Below are positions 1-8,452 of a stretch of 42,313 nucleotides of DNA, piece after piece. The notes beneath the pieces were generated by a model, which saw nothing but the letters and a program-made list of their open reading frames with translations, made no database searches and was not told the DNA's origin. The position numbers and the translations under genes were made by a program. The DNA is from Verrucomicrobiaceae bacterium (GTDB taxonomy: Bacteria > Verrucomicrobiota > Verrucomicrobiia > Verrucomicrobiales > V1-33): NCBI GenBank assembly GCA_027483175.1, contig JAIXVE010000154.1:1-42313 (forward strand). Direction: 5' to 3'. Numbering within the stretch: the stretch's first letter is position 1; each line of letters begins with the position of its first letter.

Positions 1-417
1 CTCGACGCCCCGCTCGACGAATCCAACATCGGCCGCTTCCTCAAAATGCTCGATAAATTCATCGAGAAAAGCCAGTTCGTCATCGTCACCCATAACAAAC
101 GCACCATGCGCCGCGCCGACGTCATGTACGGCGTCACCATGGAGGAATTCGGCGTCTCCAAACCCATCGGCATGAAAATGAGCGGCGACGACTCCGACTC
201 CCGCCGCCGCCGCGCCTCCGCCGGCGATCACGAAGCCCCCATCAGCGAACTCCCCGCCGATATGCTCCCGGAGCCCCCCTCCACCCCTGACGCATCAGAA
301 TCCCCAGAACCGCCAGCCACCCTGGACGCATCCGAATCCCCAGAACCGCCCGAAGCCGCAGAACCCTCCCAATCCCCGGACACCCCGGAATCATCCACCA
401 CCCCATCTCCAGACTAA
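1..417 (+). CDS. smc: Chromosome partition protein SMC, C-terminal end (5' truncated by window)
   Basis: The reading frame is open from the first base and ends at TAA 415-417. It begins [13 protein letters not shown], the D-loop region just after the Walker B Asp of SMC ATPase heads, and continues with [17 protein letters not shown] (the H-loop region) and [12 protein letters not shown], which closes the C-terminal half of SMC head domains. SMC is the ring-forming ATPase that condenses and segregates the chromosome with ScpA and ScpB. The conserved head ends near base 180. After it comes an unusual tail of about 75 residues rich in Pro, Glu, Ser and Asp, partly built from a duplicated 12-residue unit. 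Everything N-terminal to the D-loop lies outside the window. Identity is firm; the role of the tail is unknown. Confidence 0.93.
   Translation, partial: LDAPLDESNIGRFLKMLDKFIEKSQFVIVTHNKRTMRRADVMYGVTMEEFGVSKPIGMKMSGDDSDSRRRRASAGDHEAPISELPADMLPEPPSTPDASESPEPPATLDASESPEPPEAAEPSQSPDTPESSTTPSPD
289..350 (+). repeat. Duplicated 36-base unit in the smc tail
   Basis: A 26-base segment at 289-314 recurs at 325-350 with one mismatch, giving a 36-base (12-codon) period. It encodes a repeated DASESPEPP motif. Because the period is a multiple of three the frame is kept, so the acidic, proline-rich SMC tail can change length by slippage. Confidence 0.75.
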
Positions 418-437
418 CACCTAGCATACTCCGCACC

Positions 438-489
438 CCGGCATGGGTGCCGGCCTGTAGCCGGTGGTTGAGCAACGCGACACCACCGG
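438..489. repeat. Double hairpin resembling a dispersed intergenic repeat
   Basis: CCGGCA (438-443) pairs with TGCCGG (448-453) around a 4-base loop. Then CCGGTGGT (461-468) pairs perfectly with ACCACCGG (482-489). The segment starts about 20 bases after the smc stop and could terminate or stabilise its transcript, but no T-run follows. From memory, near-identical GCCGGTGGTTGAG elements are scattered between genes in Planctomycetota and Verrucomicrobiota genomes; this needs a search to confirm. Confidence 0.5.
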
Positions 490-551
490 ATTGCCACCCC
501 ACACCCACAACAGACTCCCCCATCGCCCTCACGCTCCCGCGACACCGCCGC

Positions 552-623
552 CCCATCCGTCCTATCCGTCCTATCCGCCCTATCCGCCCTATCCGCCCTA
601 TCCGCCCTATCCGCCCTATCCGT
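552..623. repeat. 9-bp tandem repeat, 8 units
   Basis: Eight consecutive 9-base units of consensus CCTATCCGC fill 552-623. Units 3 to 7 are identical, the outer ones have T for the last C, and the first is CCCATCCGT. The minus strand reads GGGCGGATA, giving five GGG runs with 6-base spacers, so it could form a G-quadruplex. No spacer structure is present, so this is not a CRISPR array. Confidence 0.9.
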
Positions 624-880
624 GACCCGGATCAAAGGACTGCGGAACCTGCCCGCGCCCAAGAAGAAGCTGAAGCCCCAAAAGATCAGCTCCGGGAAGG
701 ACACTGCAAGCAAACGATATTGCCACTCAATCAGACCCTGGGACCGATTGCTGTACAACTTCACGGCGTCACTCATCGCAAGTCCTCCAGAAAGTCATGC
801 CTGCATCACCCTCCCCTGACTTCCCTCCCATCCAGCGCAGGCATCTGCCGCGAGTCGGGCAAACGGGGCTCTTCCTCTGC

Positions 881-1390
881 TCAGACATTGTCTCCCTCCG
901 CTGATTCTCCGGCCTCTCCCCGCGGCTCTATCGGCCGCCGCAACGGCTGATCCGAATACTCGTCGCCCGCAAGGTCCTCGAAACAGAGAAACAGATGCAG
1001 CAGATGGGGAAACACATACTCCGCGTCCGCCTTGAGCATCTTCCGCAACTGCTCGCCCCCCAACGTCACTCTCCTCAAAAAATACGCCAGATGATAGGAC
1101 GCATACTGCATCACGTGCCCCTTCCCGACATCCAAAAGATATCGCTCCGACATGTCCGACCTCGCAATCTCAAGAATCCCATGCTCCGCAAGGCCCGGAA
1201 CCCCTCCCTGCAACTGCCCATCGATCTTCCCGATCCCGTGAACCCTGATGTTGGCAATCATCCAGCCAGCATCGTCAATGTAATGGTCAAAATACTCCCT
1301 CGCCTGCTTCTGACAAGCCATGCCAAGGCGTCCGGTCAGTCCAGACGGCACCGCCCTTCGCACCATGGAACTGGCAATCTCTAGCTTCAT
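881..1390 (-). CDS. Hypothetical protein, 169 aa
   Basis: I do not recognise this protein. The frame has a balanced amino acid composition in the middle (for example KGHVMQYASYHLAYFLRRV and FPHLLHLFLCFEDLAG), which favours it over the plus-strand frame lying across it. There is no signal peptide and no clear membrane segment, and the last 25 residues are charged. No Shine-Dalgarno sequence precedes the ATG. The 179 bases upstream of it (1391-1569) hold nothing I can identify, and its 3' end points at the smc repeat region. Real coding is likely but not certain. Confidence 0.5.
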   Translation of the reverse strand: MKLEIASSMVRRAVPSGLTGRLGMACQKQAREYFDHYIDDAGWMIANIRVHGIGKIDGQLQGGVPGLAEHGILEIARSDMSERYLLDVGKGHVMQYASYHLAYFLRRVTLGGEQLRKMLKADAEYVFPHLLHLFLCFEDLAGDEYSDQPLRRPIEPRGEAGESAEGDNV

Positions 1391-1569
1391 GTCAGATCAC
1401 GCTTGGAATGACAAGCGCGCCATATCCTCCAGCCCTCCCCATGTCAAGACAGCCCTCGACACCGCGTCCGCCCTCAATTCAACCATCAAGATCTCACGCC
1501 CCTTCACACTCCACCTCACGTCGCTGGTCATCCGCTTCATCACTCTGAAGCGCATACCCAAAGCCCCGA

Positions 1570-4032
1570 CTAGTTCACTGCTTTGCGATACAGAAAGGCG
1601 TCGGAAGTGATCAGGGCGGACACAAGGGCCTTCATGCTGCCGTTGCTGTCACGGTAAACTCGGTAGGCGGCTTCGAGAACTGGTGCGTCGTTGATCGTTT
1701 CATTGCGGCCCATCCAGAACCGGAAGGCGTGGCGGACAAAGACCTGTTTCACCCGCTCGCTCCTAGCAAGTTTCCGAATCATCTCCATCGGCCCCTCCAC
1801 CGGGCCGTCAATGGCAGGGTCTCCACTGAGGATGATTTCGCCCGTGGTATCCACCGGGTGACCCCAGTTGTTCGATGGATTGGTGTCGAGCAGAACGCCC
1901 AGCTGGTTGTACTTCTCAAACGGCAGCCCCAGCGGATCCATCTTCTGATGACAGCGCCAGCATTCCTTCTCACGAGTCACCCGCATCCGGTGCCGCAGCG
2001 TGGAATCGGGCTCCACCGGCAGCTTGGCATCCACGGTAACAGGAATGTCCGGCACCGCGTCGCCGAGCAACCGTTCGCGAATCCACCGACCGCGCGAAAT
2101 CGCATGGTTGTCCATCGCATCGGAATGAGCCACGAGCCAGACAGGATGCGTCAGGATTCCAAGGCGATCCTTCGTGTCCACCGTGGTGAGCGCCTTGAGT
2201 GCGTTCGTGGCCGGCGGATGCCTTCCCCGGTCGAACTGCGACTGCCGGACATAGATCGGCTCCGCCGGGTTCGGGAAAATGTGATGGAGCATGTTCCGGT
2301 CGTGGGCCTCCCGCTCCGCCCTCTCGATCATCAACCGGTTGTCCTTGGTGGGCTCGATCCTCTCAGGCTTTACGAACTCCTCGAATCGCTTTCCCCTGTC
2401 CATGAAATAGGCTATGTCCGTCTTGAACAGGATGCCATCCCGGAAATTCGCGCCTGACGTGTATGGCTGGTAAATGACACGGTTCGTGGTCAGCAGTTCC
2501 TTCAGAACGTCGCGATCTTCCCGCAGGATCAATTCAATGAGGCCATCAGTGTTTGCGACCATGCTGTTCATCGCCGCATAGTACGTGTCGAAGTGGCCGC
2601 CATCCTTCTCGAGGATCATCCTGTCTTTGCAGATGCCCGGCGCCCGGTCGTAGTCGAAATACTCCCGGAAGAACTGCAGAATGCGTGGCTTGCGGATCGT
2701 GTCGTCGTTCAGGAGGCGCGTCACCTCGCGCTGAACATCTTCCCGACTCTTCAGTCGCCCCTCACCAAGAGCCGTCCGGAGATGATCGTTCTCGGGGCGG
2801 ATGTAGGAGAAAGCCGCGTTGATCGCGAGCGCCATCTCATCACCCTGCAGCATCACGCGCCCATGCGCATCGGGCGTCCCGCCGTCACAAAGCTCCGGCC
2901 GAAACAGGGCGTCGCGATCCAGAAAGATCGGTACCAGTCCAAGCAACACGCCTTCCTCCTTGCCGAGCCCATTGATCGATTGCTTGACCATGCCCAGATA
3001 AAGAGAAGCCTCCTCTTCGCTGGGCGGACGCAAGGTCAGCGCCTCGAACAGAAACCGAATCACCTCGGTCAGTCGATCATCGCTGACACCCGGATCCTTC
3101 ATCAACTCATACAATGGCGTCAGCGGCCGTTTGACCTGCTTACTGTAGAATATCACATTGCGACCCCGATACTCAGACGGAATCTTCTCGGCGTCATCGG
3201 TAAATTGGTAGGGTTCCGCCTCGGGTCCATAGGCCATGAAACGCAGGATCTTCTCCGCAACCCCCGCGATCTGAAGGGCTTCCGCACTGTTGACCGAATA
3301 AAGATAGGCGTAATTGCGCAACCCATGGTCCCTGATCATCGACAGGCTGGATTGAAACCCACTCACACCCACACTGTAGGCATCCTCGAACGACGCAGCA
3401 TACTGATCCAGCCCGAAATAAACCTTCGTCTCCCCTTCCAGATTCGACGGAATCTGATCACCGTGCGTCCACAAACCCGGGCGCCCCGGATCGTACTTCC
3501 GCTTCAGGCAGATCAGATCGTTGAGTCGAACAAGTTGTTCCTGCGGGTGAATCCTCCAGAGGCGAGCCGGCGTGGACGCGGGCTCAACGTTCTCCAGCGC
3601 CTCGCCGAACAGGAGATCATGATCGAGATGGTTGCCCTTACTCGGTCGCAGATGGTCCGTGAACCCTCCCTTGTCCTTCATCGCCTTCGTCATTCCGTCC
3701 GTAATCCAATTCGAAAGCTCCAGTCGCTCCCTCAGCTTGGGTTGCCCGGCTTCCTCCCTCGGCGGCATCTCCTTCAACGCCACCTGCTCCCAGATGCGCC
3801 TCCACATCACCGCATTCTCCGCGCTGACCTCCGTCAGGCCCTCCAGAGAAACCCCGCCCTTCTTCGTCTCCTCATCATGACACTCCAGACAGTAACTCTC
3901 AAAAAATGGCTCCACCGTTTGCTTGTTGCCATCTGATACCCCGTCGGATCCCTGCACCTGAACCACCGCTGTGCAAAGCGCGCTCAGCAATCTGATCGCC
4001 GCCGCAGGCCCCACCAATCGCGTGTTCCACAT
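1570..4032 (-). CDS. Secreted diheme DUF1592/DUF1588/DUF1585-family protein
   Basis: This is an 820-residue planctomycete-type cytochrome protein. An N-terminal hydrophobic segment (about residues 8-26) acts as signal peptide and is followed by a heme-binding CLECH motif at 48-52. The middle matches DUF1587/DUF1592, and DUF1588 follows with RGRWIRERLLG and a second heme motif CWRCH at 691-695 before QKMDPLGLPFEKYN. The C-terminus has the DUF1585 ending. The frame stays open 78 codons further upstream, but that part overlaps the preceding gene and lacks a signal peptide. The chosen ATG lies one base after the stop of the DUF1552 gene, so the two are probably translated together. The family is widespread in Planctomycetota and Verrucomicrobiota, its substrate is unknown, and a periplasmic redox role is inferred from the hemes. 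Confidence 0.88.
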   Translation of the reverse strand: MWNTRLVGPAAAIRLLSALCTAVVQVQGSDGVSDGNKQTVEPFFESYCLECHDEETKKGGVSLEGLTEVSAENAVMWRRIWEQVALKEMPPREEAGQPKLRERLELSNWITDGMTKAMKDKGGFTDHLRPSKGNHLDHDLLFGEALENVEPASTPARLWRIHPQEQLVRLNDLICLKRKYDPGRPGLWTHGDQIPSNLEGETKVYFGLDQYAASFEDAYSVGVSGFQSSLSMIRDHGLRNYAYLYSVNSAEALQIAGVAEKILRFMAYGPEAEPYQFTDDAEKIPSEYRGRNVIFYSKQVKRPLTPLYELMKDPGVSDDRLTEVIRFLFEALTLRPPSEEEASLYLGMVKQSINGLGKEEGVLLGLVPIFLDRDALFRPELCDGGTPDAHGRVMLQGDEMALAINAAFSYIRPENDHLRTALGEGRLKSREDVQREVTRLLNDDTIRKPRILQFFREYFDYDRAPGICKDRMILEKDGGHFDTYYAAMNSMVANTDGLIELILREDRDVLKELLTTNRVIYQPYTSGANFRDGILFKTDIAYFMDRGKRFEEFVKPERIEPTKDNRLMIERAEREAHDRNMLHHIFPNPAEPIYVRQSQFDRGRHPPATNALKALTTVDTKDRLGILTHPVWLVAHSDAMDNHAISRGRWIRERLLGDAVPDIPVTVDAKLPVEPDSTLRHRMRVTREKECWRCHQKMDPLGLPFEKYNQLGVLLDTNPSNNWGHPVDTTGEIILSGDPAIDGPVEGPMEMIRKLARSERVKQVFVRHAFRFWMGRNETINDAPVLEAAYRVYRDSNGSMKALVSALITSDAFLYRKAVN

Positions 4033-4033
4033 C

Positions 4034-5365
4034 TCAGGCAAGCAGTTCCTCAATCGGACCAACTCGGCTGTGATGCAGATTCGCCATGTTCTTGTCCATG
4101 TTGAAGCGGTCCACCGGCGCCCCCACCCCGTGCAGGAAGGTGGCGTAGAGATCGTTGATCGGGCGCTCTTTGATATTCGTGTACTGACCGGTCTTGAATC
4201 TTCCACCCGCATTCCCAAGCAGCACAAACGGCCACGTCGCCCCCTCGGAATGCTGCTTCTCCGCATTGTTGCTGGAATAGACGATCAGGGTGTTGTCCAT
4301 CATCGTGCCCGAACCCTCGGGCGTCGCCTCCAGCGCCTTCATGAGCCTGACCAGCATGCCGCAGTTGTACTGGCGGATCTTCGTCCAGATCTCATTGCCA
4401 GGCTGATCAATGTGCCCCAACCCGTGCCCGGTTTCATTGATCCCCAGTCCTTTCCACGACCCGAAATACTCGCCGCACCCGGAGGCAATTGTCAGGACAT
4501 TCGTCAGATTCGCCTGAAGCGCCGCAATCCCGATATCCAGCAGGGCGTCATGCCAGTCGGTCTCGAACTTCGGATTCGTGTATCGCTCATCAAGCTTCGG
4601 CGCGAACTGTTTGAGCCGATCCGAGATCCCGGACAACTTCTCAGTCAATCCGTTCAGCTCCCGAAATCCACTGACATACTTTCCATAGCGCTCGCCGTCA
4701 CCCATCGGCAATCCCTTGCCCTTCAGCCCGGCCGCACGCTCCACTTCCAGCATCATGTTGGCACGCGCCTCGTAGTGCTGCCTGATCGACCCCTCGGCAA
4801 TGCTGCCAAAAAGCAGTTGGTAAAGCATCGTCGGATCACAATGCATGAAGATCGGCTGGTTCGGCCCGGACGCCGAAAGCGTCGCAAGGGTCGGACGCGC
4901 CCTCATGCTGTCCAGTGATTCCATGCCAATGCACAGCGGCGGCATGATGGTCGCCGGAAGCGCCCGGCTCAGCACATAGTCAATCGTCGCCGCCGACGGT
5001 GGAACCCCAGTACCGCCACGATACGCCCCAAGGGCCCCGAAATAAGCACTGTGCCCCGGATTCGTATGCCGGCCATGCAGCCCAGTGATGATATGCATCC
5101 TCTCCTTGTATGGCTCCAGCGCCTCCATCGGCTTCTCAAGCGTCAAGCCATCAAGCGCACAGCTCTCCTTGTTCAGGTCCTTGGGAATGCAGGTCAGTGG
5201 ATCGAACCCGTGGTTCTGCAGAAAGAAAATGACCCGCTTCGGACTGCCAGGCGTCTGAATCACAGGCATGTCCGCAGCCTGCAAACTCCCGGGAAACAAG
5301 CCCGCCCCAAGCAGCGCCCCCGCTCCAGCCGCCGCTCCATGAAACATTTCTCTGCGCGTAATCAT
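4034..5365 (-). CDS. DUF1552 family exported protein
   Basis: This 443-residue protein belongs to the DUF1552 family, almost always encoded beside DUF1592-type cytochromes. The chosen start gives MITRREMFHGAAAG followed by a hydrophobic stretch and LQAAD, a Tat-like signal with twin arginine. A further upstream frame (to 5518) would bury the signal. Family signatures include KRVIFFLQNHGFDP near residue 38, GLHGRHTNPGHS and, near the C-terminus, NTLIVYSSNNAEKQHSEG. It resembles DUF1501/sulfatase-fold proteins and probably works with its diheme partner encoded one base downstream. No Shine-Dalgarno precedes the ATG. The 192 bases upstream (5366-5557) probably carry the promoter of the pair, but I cannot point to one. 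Confidence 0.88.
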   Translation of the reverse strand: MITRREMFHGAAAGAGALLGAGLFPGSLQAADMPVIQTPGSPKRVIFFLQNHGFDPLTCIPKDLNKESCALDGLTLEKPMEALEPYKERMHIITGLHGRHTNPGHSAYFGALGAYRGGTGVPPSAATIDYVLSRALPATIMPPLCIGMESLDSMRARPTLATLSASGPNQPIFMHCDPTMLYQLLFGSIAEGSIRQHYEARANMMLEVERAAGLKGKGLPMGDGERYGKYVSGFRELNGLTEKLSGISDRLKQFAPKLDERYTNPKFETDWHDALLDIGIAALQANLTNVLTIASGCGEYFGSWKGLGINETGHGLGHIDQPGNEIWTKIRQYNCGMLVRLMKALEATPEGSGTMMDNTLIVYSSNNAEKQHSEGATWPFVLLGNAGGRFKTGQYTNIKERPINDLYATFLHGVGAPVDRFNMDKNMANLHHSRVGPIEELLA

Positions 5366-5557
5366 GATTGTATGGTCGTTAGTTGGTTCGCTGGGAAAAT
5401 GATCTCGCTCTCGCCGCCCACACCGCGCGGCGCGAGGCTTTGAACGGGCGAAATCCAAAACGCTGAATCGCAAGCGTCGCACCCAGCGACAAACAAGATC
5501 CAGAACCAGCCGGTTCACCGGCGAGCGTTCCGTTCGTCATTCGAAGTTGGTCGTTCA

Positions 5558-5905
5558 TCATTCACTCCCACTCGCTGCTTTGCATGCTGCCACCGTCATG
5601 GCTGCAATCTGAATCGCTTCGTCCAGCACGCACGTCAATTCATTCGATGCATCGACATCGATTTTAACACCCCAGAACCAGGCAATCTTGCGGGCCATTT
5701 CAAGCCAGTTCCCGGCTGCTTCCGGTCCCCCATCAATCGTTCCCACGATGAAGAAATAGTCTGCTTCCGGTTCCACAAGTCGCCTCGAACAGTCGTCGAC
5801 CGCAACCGAACTCGACAAACGACTCTCCCGCCCAAAATCGTGACGTGTGTCCAAATTGAGCCGCCGAAGAGTTAGCCTCGTGGGACAGAATCGCGCCGGA
5901 GTCAC
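5558..5905 (-). CDS. Doubtful hypothetical protein, 115 aa
   Basis: I do not recognise this frame. The C-terminal two thirds (EADYFFIVGTIDGG, then MARKIAWFWGVKIDV, then DEAIQIAAMTVAACKAASGSE) look protein-like, with a plausible final helix. The first 40 residues are Arg/Ser-rich and may not be coding, so the true start may be missing or the gene may be a fragment. If it is not real, 5366-6021 is a 656-base non-coding stretch. Confidence 0.3.
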   Translation of the reverse strand: MTPARFCPTRLTLRRLNLDTRHDFGRESRLSSSVAVDDCSRRLVEPEADYFFIVGTIDGGPEAAGNWLEMARKIAWFWGVKIDVDASNELTCVLDEAIQIAAMTVAACKAASGSE

Positions 5906-5960
5906 GGTCCTAATTCATACTAACTCAACGCGACCTCCAACGAGTTTCCGTGATCAGCGA

Positions 5961-5978
5961 CCGCCCCTAAAGGGGCGG
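5961..5978. repeat. Perfect GC-rich hairpin downstream of the esterase gene
   Basis: CCGCCCCT (5961-5968) and AGGGGCGG (5971-5978) form an 8-bp stem with a 2-base loop, 43 bases past the stop of the minus-strand esterase gene. No T-run follows on either strand, so it is not a standard intrinsic terminator. It may protect the mRNA 3' end or be part of a dispersed element. Confidence 0.5.
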
Positions 5979-6021
5979 CACCCTCGTGTCCAGCAGCCTA
6001 TGGGATGGGTGTGAATTCGTT

Positions 6022-6957
6022 TTATTGCTTGCTATCCAGAAACTGCATCAAGGTCGCTTCATCAATTACCCCAGCCGCGCCGTGCCCTTCGCCCAGGACC
6101 TTGTAGTGAATGACCGAGCCCTCGAGGTAACTGAAGACCTCGAGCTTGCCGACGGTTCTGCTGGGCTTCATCAACTTCCCGCCTTGGTATCCCATGGCTT
6201 TGGCCCAGAGGAAGACGGACTCCTCCGCGGCGACGAAGCCGAGCTTGCCGTTCTTCGCGGGAATCGGAGAGGGCCCACCCTGATACGGAACCAGTTGATC
6301 CTCGGTTCCCGAGATGCTCATGAGTCGCACCCCAGTCCGCGGTGTCGCGACGGCCTGATAGATGTTGTCGTCGCCCTTGGCTTTGAAGTGCCGCCCATCG
6401 TGTTGCAGCTCGTTGAGCGGACTGACGGCGGTCACGTAGTTGCGGATGTTCGGCAATCGACTCTCGATAGCCAGTTGATTCGCAAGCGCCGCGCCATTCG
6501 AGTTGCCCATGATGGTGAAATCATCCGGCTGGACGTTGTCACAAGCGGCTAGCTTTTCGACGATGGCTTCGATGAACTTGCGATCATCCGCCTTCGACCG
6601 CTCGCCCGAGATGTTCCAGCTTTTCAGATAGCCGTCCGGAAACACCATCACATAGCGCGTCGCCATCGTCGGATGCCGGTTCAGGAATCCGCTCATCGCG
6701 CCCTTGGCGCTTCCGCCGTTGCCATGCAGAAAGATCAGGACGGGCAGCTTCCGGTTGTCCGGATTCATTGGAACATTCACGTGGTAAGGGCGCGCCAAAT
6801 CGTGCTCCTGCGACCACGTTTGCCTGATGAAATACTTGCCGGACAACAGCTTCGCGGCAGGTTCGGCGGCAGGCTTCGATGCGTCTGCTGCATGAAGTCG
6901 AGCGAGCGACGCGAGCAGCAGGGCGATGAGTGTGAGTGCGGTTTTCAATGGGATCAT
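6022..6957 (-). CDS. Secreted alpha/beta-hydrolase esterase (LpqC/feruloyl esterase-like)
   Basis: A 311-residue enzyme with an N-terminal Sec signal peptide (IPLKTALTLIALLLASLARLHA). The oxyanion region is LPVLIFLHGNGG (71-82). The nucleophile elbow is GNSNG with Ser153, the likely acid is Asp220 in SGTEDQLVPY, and the base is His292 in GEGHG. The layout matches LpqC-type polyhydroxybutyrate depolymerase/feruloyl esterase proteins that remove acyl groups from polymers. The frame runs further upstream to 7188, but that extension is arginine-rich and lies over another frame. The chosen ATG shares one base with the TAA of that upstream frame (TAATG), which suggests coupling to an older upstream gene. 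Substrate is unknown. Confidence 0.82.
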   Translation of the reverse strand: MIPLKTALTLIALLLASLARLHAADASKPAAEPAAKLLSGKYFIRQTWSQEHDLARPYHVNVPMNPDNRKLPVLIFLHGNGGSAKGAMSGFLNRHPTMATRYVMVFPDGYLKSWNISGERSKADDRKFIEAIVEKLAACDNVQPDDFTIMGNSNGAALANQLAIESRLPNIRNYVTAVSPLNELQHDGRHFKAKGDDNIYQAVATPRTGVRLMSISGTEDQLVPYQGGPSPIPAKNGKLGFVAAEESVFLWAKAMGYQGGKLMKPSRTVGKLEVFSYLEGSVIHYKVLGEGHGAAGVIDEATLMQFLDSKQ

Positions 6958-7112
6958 TACTTTGCAGCGGCGGCGTCTGGTCGGAGCACGCGGCGGATTG
7001 CGTCGAGCCGGGAGGTGTCCGGCTTGCCCTCTGGTGTCCAAGTGGGGACGAGCCAGCCGCCTTCGTCTTGCTCGTTCCCCGCGTCCATCATAGCAGTTCC
7101 GATAGGGGGCTT
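6957..7112 (-). pseudogene. Probable C-terminal remnant of an unidentified gene
   Basis: In a frame different from the esterase extension there are 51 open codons ending at TAA 6957-6959, directly overlapping the esterase ATG. The translation includes GNEQDEGGWLVPTWTPEG and LDAIRRVLRPDAAAAK, which looks like a normal protein C-terminus. An in-frame stop lies at 7113-7115. In the neighbouring frame just upstream there is a protein-like piece (LRADGFSKDTGAMPPKAKLK), as if a frameshift had broken the gene. A 44-residue small protein starting at ATG 7091 is the alternative. I do not recognise the family. Confidence 0.35.
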
Positions 7113-7209
7113 TCAGCTTCGCCTTCGGCGGCATGGCACCAGTATCCTTTGAAAAGCCATCTGCTCGCAGCGTCAGCCGAAGCCCCATTCGTTCCTCGCA
7201 CCTCTCCCC

Positions 7210-8301
7210 TCACTCTGACTTGAGTAGCCTGACCATCGCACGCCCCATCGCCTCCCCCACATTCATATACGTCTCCGCATTGCCATTGTAATGACTGTTC
7301 CCGCTCCCTCCCAGCGACAGCGGATGCGTATAAACCGTCGCCACATTGCCTTTGAATTCCGGATGCTTGCCCGATTCCCCATCCACCGCCAGCTGCGCTT
7401 CCAGAATCTTCCCGCCATTCCCGCTGCTCCCCTTCTCCGCTTCCCCTAGCGTCGCCAGCACAAACTTCGCCTTCGGCGCCGCAAAATCCTTCCTCAGCTG
7501 CCCGATGAACCGCACCAGATTCTCCTCGTACTTCGCCGCGTGCGCCGCATTGCCGCCATCCTTCTCTCCCTGCCAGAAGAAAAACCCGGCCACTTCATAC
7601 TTCGTCGCCTCAGGATAATACTTCGCCAGCTCTCCTAACACCTTCTTCGCATCCGCCGTGTCGTCGTCGTACTGCTTCCCGGCATACCAGTCGATCGGCT
7701 TGCCCTGCTTGTCCAGCCATGGCGGCGCTTCCGTCGCCACTCCCTTCGCCGCATCCACCGCCCACGCATCCGGACGCTCCTTGTACGCCGGATACACTTT
7801 CCCCTCAAATACATATCGCTCGCTCCCCGGCGGCAGCAGATCCCACCCAAGGCTCCGGTTCCCAATGCAGCTCTTCAAAACCAGCACCGGCGCTTCCACC
7901 CCGTTCCCCACCACATGCCCGATCCCATACTCCGGCCCCATCGTGTTCCCCGCCACCGTCAGCCAATCGTTCTTCAGCATCCCCTTCCGCTGCATGAACT
8001 GCACATAGCGCACATCCTTCCGCGCCACCCACACCTTCGCATCATCCACAAGGTACGGATACTTCCCCTTCTCCCTAACCGCAAACTCCAGCGACCCATC
8101 CGGCCCCTTGATCTTCCCCAGCCCCACCATGTTCGACTGCCCCAGCAGAATGAACACCTGCACCGGCTTCGCTATGTCCGCAGCCTTCCCGTCATGCCGC
8201 TCAATCACTTCTCCCCCCGCCGCCCCATCCGCTCCAGTCACCCGCATCGCCATCGGCACCAGCGCCATCGAGGCCATCATCATCAGTGTGGATCTCTTCA
8301 T
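7210..8301 (-). CDS. Secreted SASA-family carbohydrate esterase
   Basis: A 363-residue protein of the SASA family (sialate O-acetylesterase-like, formerly DUF303), which removes acetyl groups from carbohydrates. A methionine-rich hydrophobic signal peptide (residues 1-24) is followed by the nucleophile motif VFILLGQSNMVG with Ser56. Other hallmarks are FFFWQGEKDGG in the middle and SHYNGNAETYMNVGEAM with the catalytic-type His337. The start at 8301 has a purine-rich GGAAG just upstream; an in-frame ATG nine codons earlier is possible. The 151 bases upstream to the next gene show no obvious element. Together with the esterase downstream it fits removal of acyl side groups from polysaccharide outside the cytoplasm. 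Confidence 0.85.
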   Translation of the reverse strand: MKRSTLMMMASMALVPMAMRVTGADGAAGGEVIERHDGKAADIAKPVQVFILLGQSNMVGLGKIKGPDGSLEFAVREKGKYPYLVDDAKVWVARKDVRYVQFMQRKGMLKNDWLTVAGNTMGPEYGIGHVVGNGVEAPVLVLKSCIGNRSLGWDLLPPGSERYVFEGKVYPAYKERPDAWAVDAAKGVATEAPPWLDKQGKPIDWYAGKQYDDDTADAKKVLGELAKYYPEATKYEVAGFFFWQGEKDGGNAAHAAKYEENLVRFIGQLRKDFAAPKAKFVLATLGEAEKGSSGNGGKILEAQLAVDGESGKHPEFKGNVATVYTHPLSLGGSGNSHYNGNAETYMNVGEAMGRAMVRLLKSE

Positions 8302-8452
8302 GTCTTCCGATTCTTTAATTGTTAGCACGGTTCAACCGGCGGCACGCTCCCGCACCTCTCCGGACATCCCTCCATTGAACCCCGAACGCCTCCCCCAGCC
8401 AAGCCAAATCATCACCGCCCCCACCCCCCATCCAGCCCACTTTCCGCCCCAC

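Larger units (their letters stand above)
418..880. other. Non-coding region between smc and a convergent hypothetical gene
   Basis: This 463-base stretch lies between the smc stop and the stop of the minus-strand gene that follows. It holds a pair of hairpins (438-489) and a 9-bp tandem array (552-623), described separately. Open frames crossing it on both strands are low-complexity translations of the array and show no domain, so I call no gene. From 624 to 880 I see nothing recognisable. Confidence 0.6.

Noticed and set aside
552..623. CRISPR array
   Set aside because: The units are only 9 bases, directly adjacent with no spacers, and no cas genes are present.
447..950. 167-codon frame across the tandem repeat
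   Set aside because: Its core is a translated 9-bp repeat (RPIRPIRPI) and it runs into the 3' end of a better minus-strand gene.
2593..3936. 447-codon open frame on the plus strand
   Set aside because: It lies antisense to the DUF1592 gene, whose heme motifs and domains are clear; the plus frame is Arg/Leu/Pro-rich without motifs.
4033..4266. Extended N-terminus of the DUF1592 protein
   Set aside because: The 78 extra codons overlap the DUF1552 gene, are Arg/Ser/Thr-rich, and would place the signal peptide internally.
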